Notes under the pieces: generated by a model | Seen by the model: only the letters and a program-made list of their open reading frames with translations | Told to the model about the DNA's origin: nothing | The model's database searches: none | Position numbers and translations under genes: made by a program | In this document: positions 18,130-27,006 of the stretch, piece after piece | Layout: the number at the start of each line of letters is the position of its first letter | Numbering within the stretch: the first letter of the stretch is position 1 | NCBI RefSeq assembly: GCF_003259955.1 | Contig: NZ_QLMK01000008.1 | Coordinates: 44,945-108,944 of the forward strand | Length of the DNA: 64,000 nt | Direction of reading: 5' to 3' | Source of the DNA: Falsochrobactrum ovis | GTDB lineage: Bacteria > Pseudomonadota > Alphaproteobacteria > Rhizobiales > Rhizobiaceae

Positions 18130-21100
18130 ATGAGCAATAACGACAATAATAATTCAAAAAATGAATCTCCTAAAGGGAATAACAGCAAAATTGACCGTCG
18201 TCGTTTGTTGTTGAGTGGCGGTGTTGCGGTTGGTGGCTTAACAAGTTTTGCGGCTGGTTATGGGCAAACTGTGACCAAGGCGGCCAAAGGATTGTTAACG
18301 GGCACTGCTGGTACGCCGACCGCCAGTGCTACGCGCGGTAATTCGCTAAAACCGGAACTGACAATCGATAAGGCAACCGGCGAACTGATCATGGCAAAAG
18401 ACCATGTGGTTTCGCCTTCCATGTGCCTTGGCTGCTGGACGGCGTGCGGCGTAAGGGTGCGTGTTGATCAGAAAAACAATCGCATCGTGCGCGTAGCAGG
18501 AAATCCTTATCATCCGTTGGCGACGACCAATCCGGCGCCGATTACCGATAGTGTGCGCGAAGTCTATACAAAGCTCGGTGGTGACAGCGGCTTGGAAGGC
18601 CGGGCGACGGCTTGTGCCCGGGGCGCGAGCATGTTTGAAAATCAAAATAGTGAGTTTCGCGTGCTACAGCCGATGAAACGTGTAGGAAAGCGCGGCGAAG
18701 GCAAATGGGAGACAATCTCCTTTGAGCAGCTGATTGAAGAAGTGGTAGAAGGTGGCGATCTATTTGGCGAAGGTCATGTGGATGGTTTCCGCGCCATTTA
18801 TAACCACGATAAGCTGATTGATGAAGATAATCCGGAATATGGTGCGGTCGTTAACCAGTTGGTAGTCACGGAAGCGGCCAATGAAGGCCGCACACCTTTG
18901 GTGCAGCGTTTTGCCCAGCAGGCTTTCGGCACGGTGAATACGGCCAATCATGGGGCCTATTGTGGGCAGTCTTATCGCGTCGGGACCGGTGCCAGTTTTG
19001 GTGACTTGAAAGGCATGCCACATGGCAAGCCGGATTGGAAAAATAACCGTTTTGCGCTATTTATCGGCACAGTTCCCGCACAAGCTGGTAATCCGTTTCA
19101 GCGCATGGGGCGTCAACTAGCCGAAAATCGTAGCCGTACCGATGGTGAAGGTTTTGAATATGTGGTGGTGACACCATTATTACCTGCCACATCATCCATG
19201 GCGCTCGGGTCAAAAAATCAGTGGGTCGGAATTAAACCATCGACCGATCTTGCTTTGGTCATGGCGATGATCCGTTGGATCATTGAAAATGAGCGTTATG
19301 ACGCGCAGTTTTTGGCGCAACCATCACCACAGGCCATGGAGCGAGCCGGCGAAGCCTGCTGGACCAATGCCACACATTTGCTTATCGCGGATGAGGAAAA
19401 CCCTGATTTTGGTAAGTTTTTGCGTGCGCAGGATTTCGGCTTTGAAATACCGGAACCAGTAGAGGGTGAGGAGCCAAAACAGGTCTATATGGTTAAGGAT
19501 CAAAGTGGAGAATTGGTGCCACATTTGAGCGATCAGCCAGCACAATTATTTGTCGATGAAATTATCACTTTGAAAGACCGGCCGGTACGGGTGAAAACCG
19601 CGTTAGCGATGCTGCGCGATCATGCTAATCGTATGGAGCTGGCAGAGTATTCCGAGATTTGCGGTATTCCGGTCGAAACTATCATTGAAATCGCGACACG
19701 GTTTACCAGCCATGGTAAACGCGCTGCAGTAAACGCCCATGGCGGCACGATGAATGGCAGTGGTTTCTATACAGCCTATGCGATTGCGATGCTCAACACT
19801 TTGATTGGCAATATTAACGTGAAGGGCGGCCTCTCCATAGGAGAAGGGGCGTTCGGACCATTTGGACGAGGGCCGCGCTACAATTTTGCACAATTTAAAG
19901 GCAAGGTGCAGGGTAAAGGTGTTTCACTGGCGCGTCACCGCAGCTTGCGTTATGAAAAATCCAGCGAATTCGCTCGTAAAAAAGCCAGTGGCCAATCGCC
20001 TTATCCTGCAAAAGCGCCGTGGTATCCCGCAACCGGACCAACCAGTTCGGAAATGATTGCTTCTGCAGTTGCAGGCTATCCTTATCCGGCAAAAATCTGG
20101 CTCAATCACATTAGTAATCCGGTCTATGCGCTGAACGGGTTTAAAAATACGGTTGGTGAAAAACTTAAAGATCCAAAAGTAATCCCGCAGATCATCTCGG
20201 TTGATGCTTTCATCAATGAGACAACGGCGCTGGCGGATTATATTGTTCCCGACACTCTGACTTATGAAAGCTGGGGTCATACTACGCCTTGGGCGGATGT
20301 TGTGCAAAAATCTTCAACAGTGCGCTGGCCGGTTATCGAGCCGCGTGTTGCAAAAGATGCCCGGGGGCAGACCGTTGATTTTGAAAACTTCCTTATCAGC
20401 GTCGCCCTAAAACTTGGCCTGCCGGGCTTTGGTAAAGACGTTATCAAGGATAGCGAAGGCAACACGCATGATCTTTTGTCTAAGGAAGATTTTTTCCTAC
20501 GCGGTTTTGCCAATGTGGCTTATGCCGGTGGCAAACCAGTGCCGGATGCTACCGATGATGACATGGCGCTGACCGGGGTTGATCGGTATCAGGATGCACT
20601 GCGGGCCAAACTCAGCAATGAGGAATGGCGTAAAGTGGCTTTTCTGATGAGCCGTGGCGGACGTTTTGCTGATGAAGAAAAAAGCTGGGATGGTAACAAA
20701 CAGGTAAAAACTCATCCGCAAGCTTTGCAATTATGGCATGAACCGCTAGCAACAATGCGTCATGCGATGACTGGTGAAAGGTTCGTCGGTTGCCCGACCT
20801 ATTTTCCGCCACGTCTGGCTGATGGCCAGGCAATGCGCGATGTTTTCACCGCGAAAGAATGGCCGTTTATGGTGACTTCTTATAAGTCGAATTTGATGAG
20901 TTCGATCTCAATCGGCGTTAAAAGATTACGTCAGGTCCATCCGCATAATCCGATCGTTTTGAACCGCGAAGATGCTGAGGAACTTGGTATCGGGGTTGGT
21001 GACAAGATCACGATTGAAACACCGGGCGGACAGGTGACCGGTGTAGCGCTGCTACGGGACGGTATTGTGCGCGGAACCATCGCCATTGAACATGGTTTCG

Positions 21101-21309
21101 GCCATTGGGAAATGGGCGGCAGATCGCATCTGATTGACGGTCATCCCACAGCGGTTGATGACGGCGCGCGTAACGGGGTTAATATGAATCTGCTGGGCTT
21201 TTCAGATCCGACCCGACCTGAGGCGCCCAATGTTTGGATTGATTGGGTGTCAGGTGCCGTGGTTCGGCAAGGGTTGCCAGCGAAAATCTATCGGGCGGAT
21301 GTTGGGTGA
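18130..21309 (+). CDS. ttrA: Tetrathionate reductase catalytic subunit TtrA (molybdopterin)
   Basis: Periplasmic molybdoenzyme, 1059 residues, that reduces tetrathionate to thiosulfate in TtrABC. A twin-arginine signal (DRRRLLLSGGVAVGG) lies near residues 23-40. A [4Fe-4S] site follows (CLGCWTACGV plus a later Cys in ATACARG). The candidate molybdenum-ligand Cys is in NHGAYCGQSYRVG. The C-terminal molydopterin-dinucleotide-binding domain includes LNREDAEELGIGVGDKITI. The ATG at 18130 has AAAGGT upstream; an in-frame GTG at 18112 is less likely. The reading frame is intact, but the partner genes are broken (ttrC) or missing (ttrB, ttrRS), so it is probably orphaned. Confidence 0.88.
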   Translation: MSNNDNNNSKNESPKGNNSKIDRRRLLLSGGVAVGGLTSFAAGYGQTVTKAAKGLLTGTAGTPTASATRGNSLKPELTIDKATGELIMAKDHVVSPSMCLGCWTACGVRVRVDQKNNRIVRVAGNPYHPLATTNPAPITDSVREVYTKLGGDSGLEGRATACARGASMFENQNSEFRVLQPMKRVGKRGEGKWETISFEQLIEEVVEGGDLFGEGHVDGFRAIYNHDKLIDEDNPEYGAVVNQLVVTEAANEGRTPLVQRFAQQAFGTVNTANHGAYCGQSYRVGTGASFGDLKGMPHGKPDWKNNRFALFIGTVPAQAGNPFQRMGRQLAENRSRTDGEGFEYVVVTPLLPATSSMALGSKNQWVGIKPSTDLALVMAMIRWIIENERYDAQFLAQPSPQAMERAGEACWTNATHLLIADEENPDFGKFLRAQDFGFEIPEPVEGEEPKQVYMVKDQSGELVPHLSDQPAQLFVDEIITLKDRPVRVKTALAMLRDHANRMELAEYSEICGIPVETIIEIATRFTSHGKRAAVNAHGGTMNGSGFYTAYAIAMLNTLIGNINVKGGLSIGEGAFGPFGRGPRYNFAQFKGKVQGKGVSLARHRSLRYEKSSEFARKKASGQSPYPAKAPWYPATGPTSSEMIASAVAGYPYPAKIWLNHISNPVYALNGFKNTVGEKLKDPKVIPQIISVDAFINETTALADYIVPDTLTYESWGHTTPWADVVQKSSTVRWPVIEPRVAKDARGQTVDFENFLISVALKLGLPGFGKDVIKDSEGNTHDLLSKEDFFLRGFANVAYAGGKPVPDATDDDMALTGVDRYQDALRAKLSNEEWRKVAFLMSRGGRFADEEKSWDGNKQVKTHPQALQLWHEPLATMRHAMTGERFVGCPTYFPPRLADGQAMRDVFTAKEWPFMVTSYKSNLMSSISIGVKRLRQVHPHNPIVLNREDAEELGIGVGDKITIETPGGQVTGVALLRDGIVRGTIAIEHGFGHWEMGGRSHLIDGHPTAVDDGARNGVNMNLLGFSDPTRPEAPNVWIDWVSGAVVRQGLPAKIYRADVG

Positions 21310-21410
21310 AAATGCACGCATAAATATGTCGAGTCGGCATTATTAAGCTGATGGTGAATGGCCGAATGAGAATAGGAATCTCTGCTTAGACGGTCATTTC
21401 TAATTTGTAA

Positions 21411-21717
21411 TCATGCCACAATGTGCGCGTCGTCTTTCGTATGAGGATCGATGCGTTGAAAGTTTATGCCAACGAGGGCAGAAAACTGATTGATCTGGTC
21501 AAGCGCAGTATGGAACTTCCGCGCTTGTCTTGCAGATCTGAACCGCCTTAATATGAGTCCCTCTTTTCGTGATTGAACGGCATGGAGTTTCCGGAGGCAG
21601 TGGATTTGTGTCATGCAGCCATAGCTGGCGCGTCCTGCGCTCACTGTTGAACGTTGAGTAGCATTCCTTCACACGATTTCCGCGTGAGATAGCGGCTCTG
21701 TTTAATGAGGAAGCCAA
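21411..21717 (-). pseudogene. Degenerate C-terminal fragment of a GntR/FCD-family regulator
   Basis: Between ttrA and the UxaA-like gene there is no intact gene. The minus strand carries two overlapping short frames that, read together with a frameshift, resemble the end of an FCD effector domain. One has RQLWLHDTNPLPPE followed by a SITKRGTHIKAVQ stretch. The other continues with LDQINQFSALVGINFQRIDP. The N-terminal DNA-binding domain is missing. The family assignment is by eye and tentative. The remainder of 21310-21789 shows nothing recognisable. Confidence 0.4.
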
Positions 21718-21789
21718 CAGCCCCCGAGCAGGGCGGCCAAGCTTGAAGCTTTGACTTACGCTTTCGTGCTGTGCTGGGCTTCCAAGCCC

Positions 21790-23301
21790 CTACATTGTGG
21801 CACCAATTTGCCAGGGCACGAATTCGCTATCACCATAGCCCATGGCTTCCGACTTGGTGTGCTCACCTGATGCGACGGCAATGATTTTGTTAAAAATTTC
21901 TTCTCCCTTCGCTGCGAGAGAGACACCGTCCAGAATATCTCCGCAATTTATGTCCATATCGTCAAGCATTCGGTCGTAAATAAAGGAATTGGAGGCTAGC
22001 TTTATCGTCGGCGTGGGCTTGCCGCCAAAGGCAGAACCACGACCTGTGGTAAAACATAAAATATTGGCGCCGCCTGCCACCTGGCCTGTCACCGAAACCG
22101 GATCATAGCCGGGTGTATCCATGAATACCATGCCCTTGCTGGTAACCGGTTCAGCATATTGAAATACTCCGGAAAGATTGGAATTGCCGGCTTTGGCCGC
22201 AGCTCCAAGCGACTTTTCCAAGATGGTAGTCAACCCACCCGCTTTGTTGCCAGGGGAGGGATTGTTATTCATCTCCATATTGTGGCGGGCTGTATATTCT
22301 CTCCACCAGTGGATACGTTCAGCTAAAAGTTTGCCGATTTCAACATTTTCCACACGGCGCATGAGCAGGTGTTCCGCGCCATAGATTTCAGGTGTTTCGG
22401 ATAGGATGGCTGTGCCACCTTGCGCGACAAGTAAGTCGGCCGCAACACCAAGCGCTGGGTTTGCCGTTATTCCGGAATAGCCGTCAGAGCCACCGCATTG
22501 TAGTGCAAGCATCAGTTCTGAAACCGGTGCTGTGGTACGTGTGGCGCGGCCAACAGATGGAAGCATTTCTTTAATCGCGGCAACGCCGGATGCTACAGTT
22601 TTTTGGGTGCCGCCGACTTCCTGAATCGTTAACGTACGAAAAGTATCACTTTCGGTTATGCCGTAGGTACGCATCCAACGGGGAATCTGGAATGCCTCAC
22701 ATCCTAACCCCACAATAAGAACGCCGCCTACATTCGGGTTGGCTGCATAACCCCATTGGGTGCGTTTTAACAACTCGTATGCTTCACCATTAATATCAAT
22801 GCCACAGCCTGTGCCATGCACCAAGGAAATGACACCATCAATATTCGGGTAACCTTCAAGAACGCCTGAGCGGTTGATTTCTTCCACGATTAAGCGCGCG
22901 GCCGTTGCTGAGCAGTTTACCGATGTCAGAATGGCAATATAGTTCCGCGTGCCGTATTTTCCTGATGGCCGTCTAAATCCTTGGAATGTGCGGCGCTTCT
23001 CTAACGGTATCAGGCTGGCAGGTTTTGCATCGACGCCAAATTCATATTCGCGTTCGAAACTATGCAAATACACATTGTGTTCATGCACCCATTGACCGGG
23101 GGAAATGTCATTTAATGCAAAGCCGATCACTTGGCCGTATTTGATGATTGGCGCATCTTTGGCGATCGCAACGATGGCCATTTTATGCCCGCGCGGAATG
23201 CGTTCGCGGGCTTTAACTTCGGCTATCTGCTCTTCGGGAGCGAAAGGGTCAATCGCTACAATGATATTGTCTGTATCTGTGAGTTTAACGAAGCGCGCCA
23301 T
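21790..23301 (-). CDS. UxaA-family sugar-acid dehydratase (altronate/galactarate type; possible L-fuconate or D-arabinonate dehydratase)
   Basis: Cytoplasmic metal-dependent dehydratase, 503 residues. An N-terminal SAF domain occupies about residues 1-95. The main UxaA domain follows, with GKYGTRNYIAILTSVNCSATAA, LVHGTGCGIDINGE and GGSDGYSGITANPALG. The ATG is at 23301. The neighbours are a mutarotase, an aldo/keto reductase and a lactonase fragment, which fits a non-phosphorylative aldose pathway (aldose, lactone, aldonate, 2-keto-3-deoxyaldonate). UxaA-family members acting on L-fuconate/D-arabinonate have been described in Herbaspirillum, so that substrate is plausible. D-altronate cannot be excluded. 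Confidence 0.8.
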   Translation of the reverse strand: MARFVKLTDTDNIIVAIDPFAPEEQIAEVKARERIPRGHKMAIVAIAKDAPIIKYGQVIGFALNDISPGQWVHEHNVYLHSFEREYEFGVDAKPASLIPLEKRRTFQGFRRPSGKYGTRNYIAILTSVNCSATAARLIVEEINRSGVLEGYPNIDGVISLVHGTGCGIDINGEAYELLKRTQWGYAANPNVGGVLIVGLGCEAFQIPRWMRTYGITESDTFRTLTIQEVGGTQKTVASGVAAIKEMLPSVGRATRTTAPVSELMLALQCGGSDGYSGITANPALGVAADLLVAQGGTAILSETPEIYGAEHLLMRRVENVEIGKLLAERIHWWREYTARHNMEMNNNPSPGNKAGGLTTILEKSLGAAAKAGNSNLSGVFQYAEPVTSKGMVFMDTPGYDPVSVTGQVAGGANILCFTTGRGSAFGGKPTPTIKLASNSFIYDRMLDDMDINCGDILDGVSLAAKGEEIFNKIIAVASGEHTKSEAMGYGDSEFVPWQIGATM

Positions 23302-23363
23302 GGGGAACCGTCAATTATCGTGAACGCATGCTTGACGATATTGCCAAGGCACGCAGCTGTGAT

Positions 23364-23377
23364 ACTAATATAATAGT
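23364..23377. promoter_or_regulatory. Operator-like palindrome between divergent dehydratase and mutarotase genes
   Basis: ACTAATATAATAGT is palindromic except for one base pair. It sits 62 bases upstream of the dehydratase ATG and 73 bases upstream of the mutarotase ATG. It could be a site for the GntR-family regulator encoded nearby. Confidence 0.4.
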
Positions 23378-23450
23378 GTGAAGCCATCAGCGTCAAGCTG
23401 CGAAAACCACACTACAGTTGTGAAAAAAAGCATAAATTGAGGGGTATCAA

Positions 23451-23783
23451 ATGGTAACGCGAATGGGATTGTGCATTGGGTTAAAGCCGGATGTTATCGA
23501 GCAATATAAGGCGTTACATGCAGCCGTCTGGCCAGATGTGCTGGCCTGCATAAGAGAGGCCAATATCCAAAACTACTCAATCTTTCTAAGAGAGCCAGAG
23601 AACCTGCTTTTTGCATATTGGGAATCTACCGGAGATGACTTCGACGCCGATATGGCCCGAATGAAAGAAAATCCGGCCATGCAAAAATGGTGGGAAATTT
23701 GCGACCCTTTACAATCCCCTTTAGCAACGCGCGCTGAAGGAGAGTGGTGGGCGACGATGGAGCCGGTTTTCTTTACAGCGTAA
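23451..23783 (+). CDS. L-rhamnose/L-fucose mutarotase (RhaM/RhaU family)
   Basis: 110-residue cytoplasmic enzyme that interconverts sugar anomers. The family features are the conserved H near the N-terminus (QYKALHAAVWPDVL), the FAYWE motif and the C-terminal WWATMEPVF. The ATG at 23451 is preceded by GAGGGG. It is transcribed opposite to the adjacent dehydratase and aldo/keto reductase. The rha operon at 1-8 kb is expected to have its own rhaU outside the window, so this copy more likely serves the surrounding deoxysugar cluster. Confidence 0.85.
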   Translation: MVTRMGLCIGLKPDVIEQYKALHAAVWPDVLACIREANIQNYSIFLREPENLLFAYWESTGDDFDADMARMKENPAMQKWWEICDPLQSPLATRAEGEWWATMEPVFFTA

Positions 23784-23795
23784 TTGAGAACCGCT

Positions 23796-23826
23796 AAGGG
23801 CCACTCTATCAAGCGGCCCTTCTTTC
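23796..23826. terminator. Bidirectional terminator after the mutarotase gene
   Basis: A 10-bp stem with one mismatch (23796-23805 with 23812-23821) and a 6-base loop is followed by a T-rich stretch on the plus strand. It lies 12 bases after the mutarotase stop and just after the aldo/keto reductase stop on the other strand. Confidence 0.7.
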
Positions 23827-23839
23827 TAAGGCGCTTGGA

Positions 23840-24859
23840 TCACTCAAGTGCCTCAATTTCCTGCCACAATTCGGCAGGTATGTCATATTCAAACCAGTCG
23901 GCGTTTGTTTGAACTTGATCGGCATTTCGCGGCCCGATCAATACGCTGACGACTGCGCTATGACGCATTGGAAACTGTAATGCTGCAGCACCTAACGGTA
24001 CTTGGTAGCGCCTACATATCTCCGCCAGTTTTTTAACTTTGGTAATGATTTCTGCAGGCGCGTCCATATAGTCAAATTTATTGGTCCCGTCACCATCCTC
24101 TGATGCCAGAATGCCGGAATTAAACACCCCGCCAATCACAATGCCAACTTCGTTTTTTTGAGCTTTATTAAGCAATGCGTCGGCTGAGCGATCAAGGAGA
24201 GTGTAACGCCCTGCCAATAGGCAGCAATCCAAATCGGCCTCATTCATCGCGTCGTCCATGGCTTGAACTTCATTTACTCCAAGGCCAAAACCGCGGATCA
24301 AGCCTGCCGCACGAAGTTCCTCCAGTGCCCTGAAGCCACCCGATGTCAGGGCATCCCAATGATATTGATGCCTATCGGCATGTGTGAGCCGTCCGATATC
24401 ATGAACATATAACAGGTCAATTTCGGGCCGGCCCAAGCGCTGCTGACTATCATCAAAACTGCGCATTATACCATCATAGGAATAATCAAAAACTTCTTCA
24501 AAATTTAGTCCGCTATTCCATCCCGAGTCGAAGGGGTTTTTGGGGGGCGCAGGAGGTAGCTCGCGGCCGGGTCTGCTCCGTGCCATCAACCGTCCGACCT
24601 TGGTGCTCACAGCAAATTTTGTATCATCGGGAAGTTGTTCACGTAGTGCGTGACCTAAAAGATGTTCCGCGCGTCCTAAGCCATACATGGGGGCTGTATC
24701 AAAATAACGGATACCCATGATCTCGGCTTGTTTGACGGCGGCCAATGCATCCTCACCGCTGACCGGCTGATAAAGCCCGCCGAAGGCCGCTGTGCCTAAT
24801 CCGAGGGCGGATAATGTGAGATCCATTCTCGGAATTTTACGCGTCTCAGAAATCTTCAT
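23840..24859 (-). CDS. Aldo/keto reductase, L-fucose / D-threo-aldose 1-dehydrogenase-like
   Basis: Predicted NAD(P)-dependent aldose dehydrogenase, 339 residues, TIM-barrel AKR fold. Motifs are YFDTAPMYGLGRAEHLLGHAL (Asp and Tyr of the tetrad), STKVGRL (Lys) and DLLYVHDIGR (His). The length and the long insert after STKVGRL fit the D-threo-aldose dehydrogenase group. The ATG at 24859 has GGGGGAGAAT upstream. It follows the GntR gene after 57 bases and would oxidise the sugar to the lactone. Confidence 0.82.
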   Translation of the reverse strand: MKISETRKIPRMDLTLSALGLGTAAFGGLYQPVSGEDALAAVKQAEIMGIRYFDTAPMYGLGRAEHLLGHALREQLPDDTKFAVSTKVGRLMARSRPGRELPPAPPKNPFDSGWNSGLNFEEVFDYSYDGIMRSFDDSQQRLGRPEIDLLYVHDIGRLTHADRHQYHWDALTSGGFRALEELRAAGLIRGFGLGVNEVQAMDDAMNEADLDCCLLAGRYTLLDRSADALLNKAQKNEVGIVIGGVFNSGILASEDGDGTNKFDYMDAPAEIITKVKKLAEICRRYQVPLGAAALQFPMRHSAVVSVLIGPRNADQVQTNADWFEYDIPAELWQEIEALE

Positions 24860-24916
24860 TTAGATTCTCCCCCTAATTGCTGGCCCTAATTCAAGCCGGT
24901 TTATATGTTTCAAATT

Positions 24917-25657
24917 CTACTTTGGCTCAGCCAAAAGCGTATTATCGGTCTGCCCATCATCCAAGTAGGATAATGTATTTTGTAATGAAGTTTCCAAATG
25001 GTTTCTAAGAGCATGCATAGCAGCTTCTGTATCGCGTTCGCTTAGTGCTTTCAGGATTGCTCGATGTTGGGCAATGGTTTCATTTCCTGCACCCGGAGAG
25101 GGAAGCGACAGCAAACGGCACCGGTCCATCTGCGCCTTAGAGATATCCACGACCTTCCATAACATGGATAAATCGTTAACTTCCGCAATATAGCGGTGAA
25201 AGTCATCATCTCGTGCAATGGCTTCATCAAAACGGCAGCGCTTGAGCGCCGTCTCGTGATCATTAATAATGTCTTCCAGATCTTGAAGATGACGCAATTC
25301 TAAATGATTTGCACGCTTGATGCTTTCCATCTCCAGCGCAATGCGGATAATATAAGCTTCTTCAATATGCTTACGATTTATTTCTGCGACGAAAGTTCCG
25401 GTCTGTGCGAAAACTTGCACAAGACCTTCATCGCTAACTTTTTTAACTGCTTCTCGGACCGGTGTTCTTGAAATGCCGAGCTGGTTGGCGATCTCTACCT
25501 CATTAATTGGCGCACCTGGAGCCAATTTGCCGGTGACAATCGCCTTGCGTACTAATGTGTAAATCTGATCGCGCAAAGGCATTGATCGATTGAGCGTAAC
25601 GCCCGTCAGGAAATCGGACAATTTAGCTTCGTTTCCTGCATCCGCAGTTTTCGACAT
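24917..25657 (-). CDS. GntR-family (FCD) transcriptional regulator
   Basis: 246 residues. The N-terminal winged helix (about 25-95) includes APINEVEIANQLGISRTPVR, and a VREAVKKVSDEGL recognition segment follows. The C-terminal FCD effector domain has HRYIAEVNDLSMLW and HRAILKALSERDTEAAMHAL. It is first in the leftward unit with the aldo/keto reductase and is presumably its local regulator. A palindrome at 25782-25799 upstream may be its operator. Confidence 0.85.
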   Translation of the reverse strand: MSKTADAGNEAKLSDFLTGVTLNRSMPLRDQIYTLVRKAIVTGKLAPGAPINEVEIANQLGISRTPVREAVKKVSDEGLVQVFAQTGTFVAEINRKHIEEAYIIRIALEMESIKRANHLELRHLQDLEDIINDHETALKRCRFDEAIARDDDFHRYIAEVNDLSMLWKVVDISKAQMDRCRLLSLPSPGAGNETIAQHRAILKALSERDTEAAMHALRNHLETSLQNTLSYLDDGQTDNTLLAEPK

Positions 25658-25781
25658 TTCACTATGCCCTTTTGCTCTATTCTATCGTGTTACTGATCAT
25701 ACCCTAACTACGCAGCCTTTCGCGATTAGGTACAGCGGTTTCGGATGTCAATCTAGTTCCACGCAAGCCGGATTCTAATTG

Positions 25782-25799
25782 CATTATATTAATGTAATG
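25782..25799. promoter_or_regulatory. Operator-like palindrome upstream of the GntR gene and lactonase remnant
   Basis: CATTATATTAATGTAATG is an 18-bp palindrome with a single mismatched pair. It lies in the 473-base space between the divergent GntR gene and the amidohydrolase remnant, which otherwise shows no coding signal. Confidence 0.5.
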
Positions 25800-26130
25800 T
25801 GCAAGAATTATTAGAGCTAGGGCTTTACCGGTGTGATACGCCATGCGGTGGAAGGTAGGTACGCAAGGGGAGTTTGAGAGAACTTATGAGGAAATTGTTT
25901 GATTGAGTTGTGATTGCGACTTACGGGACATAGGGTTTAAGCAATCCTTACCCTTGCTGCCATCGAGCTAACTGCTGTTTGGTGGGTTACGATAAATCGC
26001 CCTATCATGCTTTCGTTTTCGATCCCTAGTAATCGGGTAATCTATTAAACTGATCGCTGCACCATCATCTGTGAAAGACAAAGAAGGCGGCAGCTGAATT
26101 TACTGTCGGGTGCGCGAGGAGGCGCCTGTC

Positions 26131-26583
26131 ATGACTTCAGGACGTATTATTGATGCGCATCACCATTTTTGGCGTGTATCCCGCGGGGATTATCATTGGA
26201 TGTCGCCAGATATGGGGCTGCCACTCTACCGAGACTATTTACCGGAAGATATGACGCCGCTGCTTCGTAAATGCGGGATTGATTATACAGTTGTTGTACA
26301 AGCAGCTGAAACGGAGGCAGAAACCGATTTTCTCCTTACGTTAGCTCAAGAAACGGACTTTGTCGCTGGGGTTGTCGGTTGGCTGAACATGGAAGACGAT
26401 CAATTTGAAGCAAAGCTAGATGTGCTTTGCCGTTCTCCCAAATTTGTCGGCCTGCGTCCAATGAATTTGGCAATTGAAACAGTTGCTGAGATTTTGGATG
26501 GTAAGGAGGTCAAAGATCGCCTTCCTATTCCGTTGACTGTCGTCACGATGGAGAACGTGAATTCGGTCGAACCGGCCTTTTAG
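26131..26583 (+). pseudogene. Truncated amidohydrolase (L-fuconolactonase-like, COG3618)
   Basis: Only 150 residues remain of an enzyme family usually near 280. The N-terminus is typical: IIDAHHHFW metal motif, DYHWMSPDMG, VVVQAAETEAETDFLL and FVGLRP. After about residue 110 similarity fades, and the frame ends at a TAG followed by a terminator. The conserved downstream histidine motifs (such as the VDHLAKP-type segment) are missing. The start at 26131 has AGGAGG upstream; the earlier GTG at 26110 does not. An intact enzyme would hydrolyse the lactone made by the neighbouring dehydrogenase. It is probably non-functional. Confidence 0.75.
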
Positions 26584-26602
26584 TTCGTTCGGAATTTGAT
26601 AG

Positions 26603-26632
26603 TTGCAGGCATCAAATGCCTGCAATTTAATT
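26603..26632 (+). terminator. Intrinsic terminator after the lactonase remnant
   Basis: A perfect 10-bp stem (26603-26612 with 26616-26625) has a 3-base loop and is followed by TTTAATTT. The rest of 26633-26940 contains no recognisable gene. Confidence 0.75.
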
Positions 26633-26942
26633 TATATTGATCAAAGCTAATTCTGCAGCCCCTTCGACACTCTTATGGGTGTAGCTTTATGGGTGAGGCT
26701 GTATTTGCGCAGGATCATGCCTAGTTTCATGAGTGCGATCGGATGACAGGGCAAGGTCGACGACACTTGCATGCCATGGCCCGTCGGGACAATTGCAGAT
26801 CGGCGGTGTGATAGGAAATTATGATAATTCTAACTAAACGTCGCAAATATTAATGCTGCTATATTGGTTACATCAACTCCCTATTAAGAAAATAGCTGAC
26901 CGATACATTAGAATTTACTGCGCGCTCCTCTGACAGCAGGCG

Positions 26943-26959
26943 CTTAAGGTTGGCTTAAG
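26943..26959. promoter_or_regulatory. PmrA/BasR-type box upstream of the L,D-transpeptidase gene
   Basis: CTTAAG-GTTGG-CTTAAG exactly fits the PmrA-family consensus of two CTTAAG-like half sites spaced by five bases. It lies 48 bases before the start codon. The identical architecture occurs before the response-regulator gene at 29844-29860. Confidence 0.75.
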
Positions 26960-27006
26960 GTTGCTCTCGTTTCCTTGTCCATGCTAGTCAAACGAGGATC
27001 ATTATT

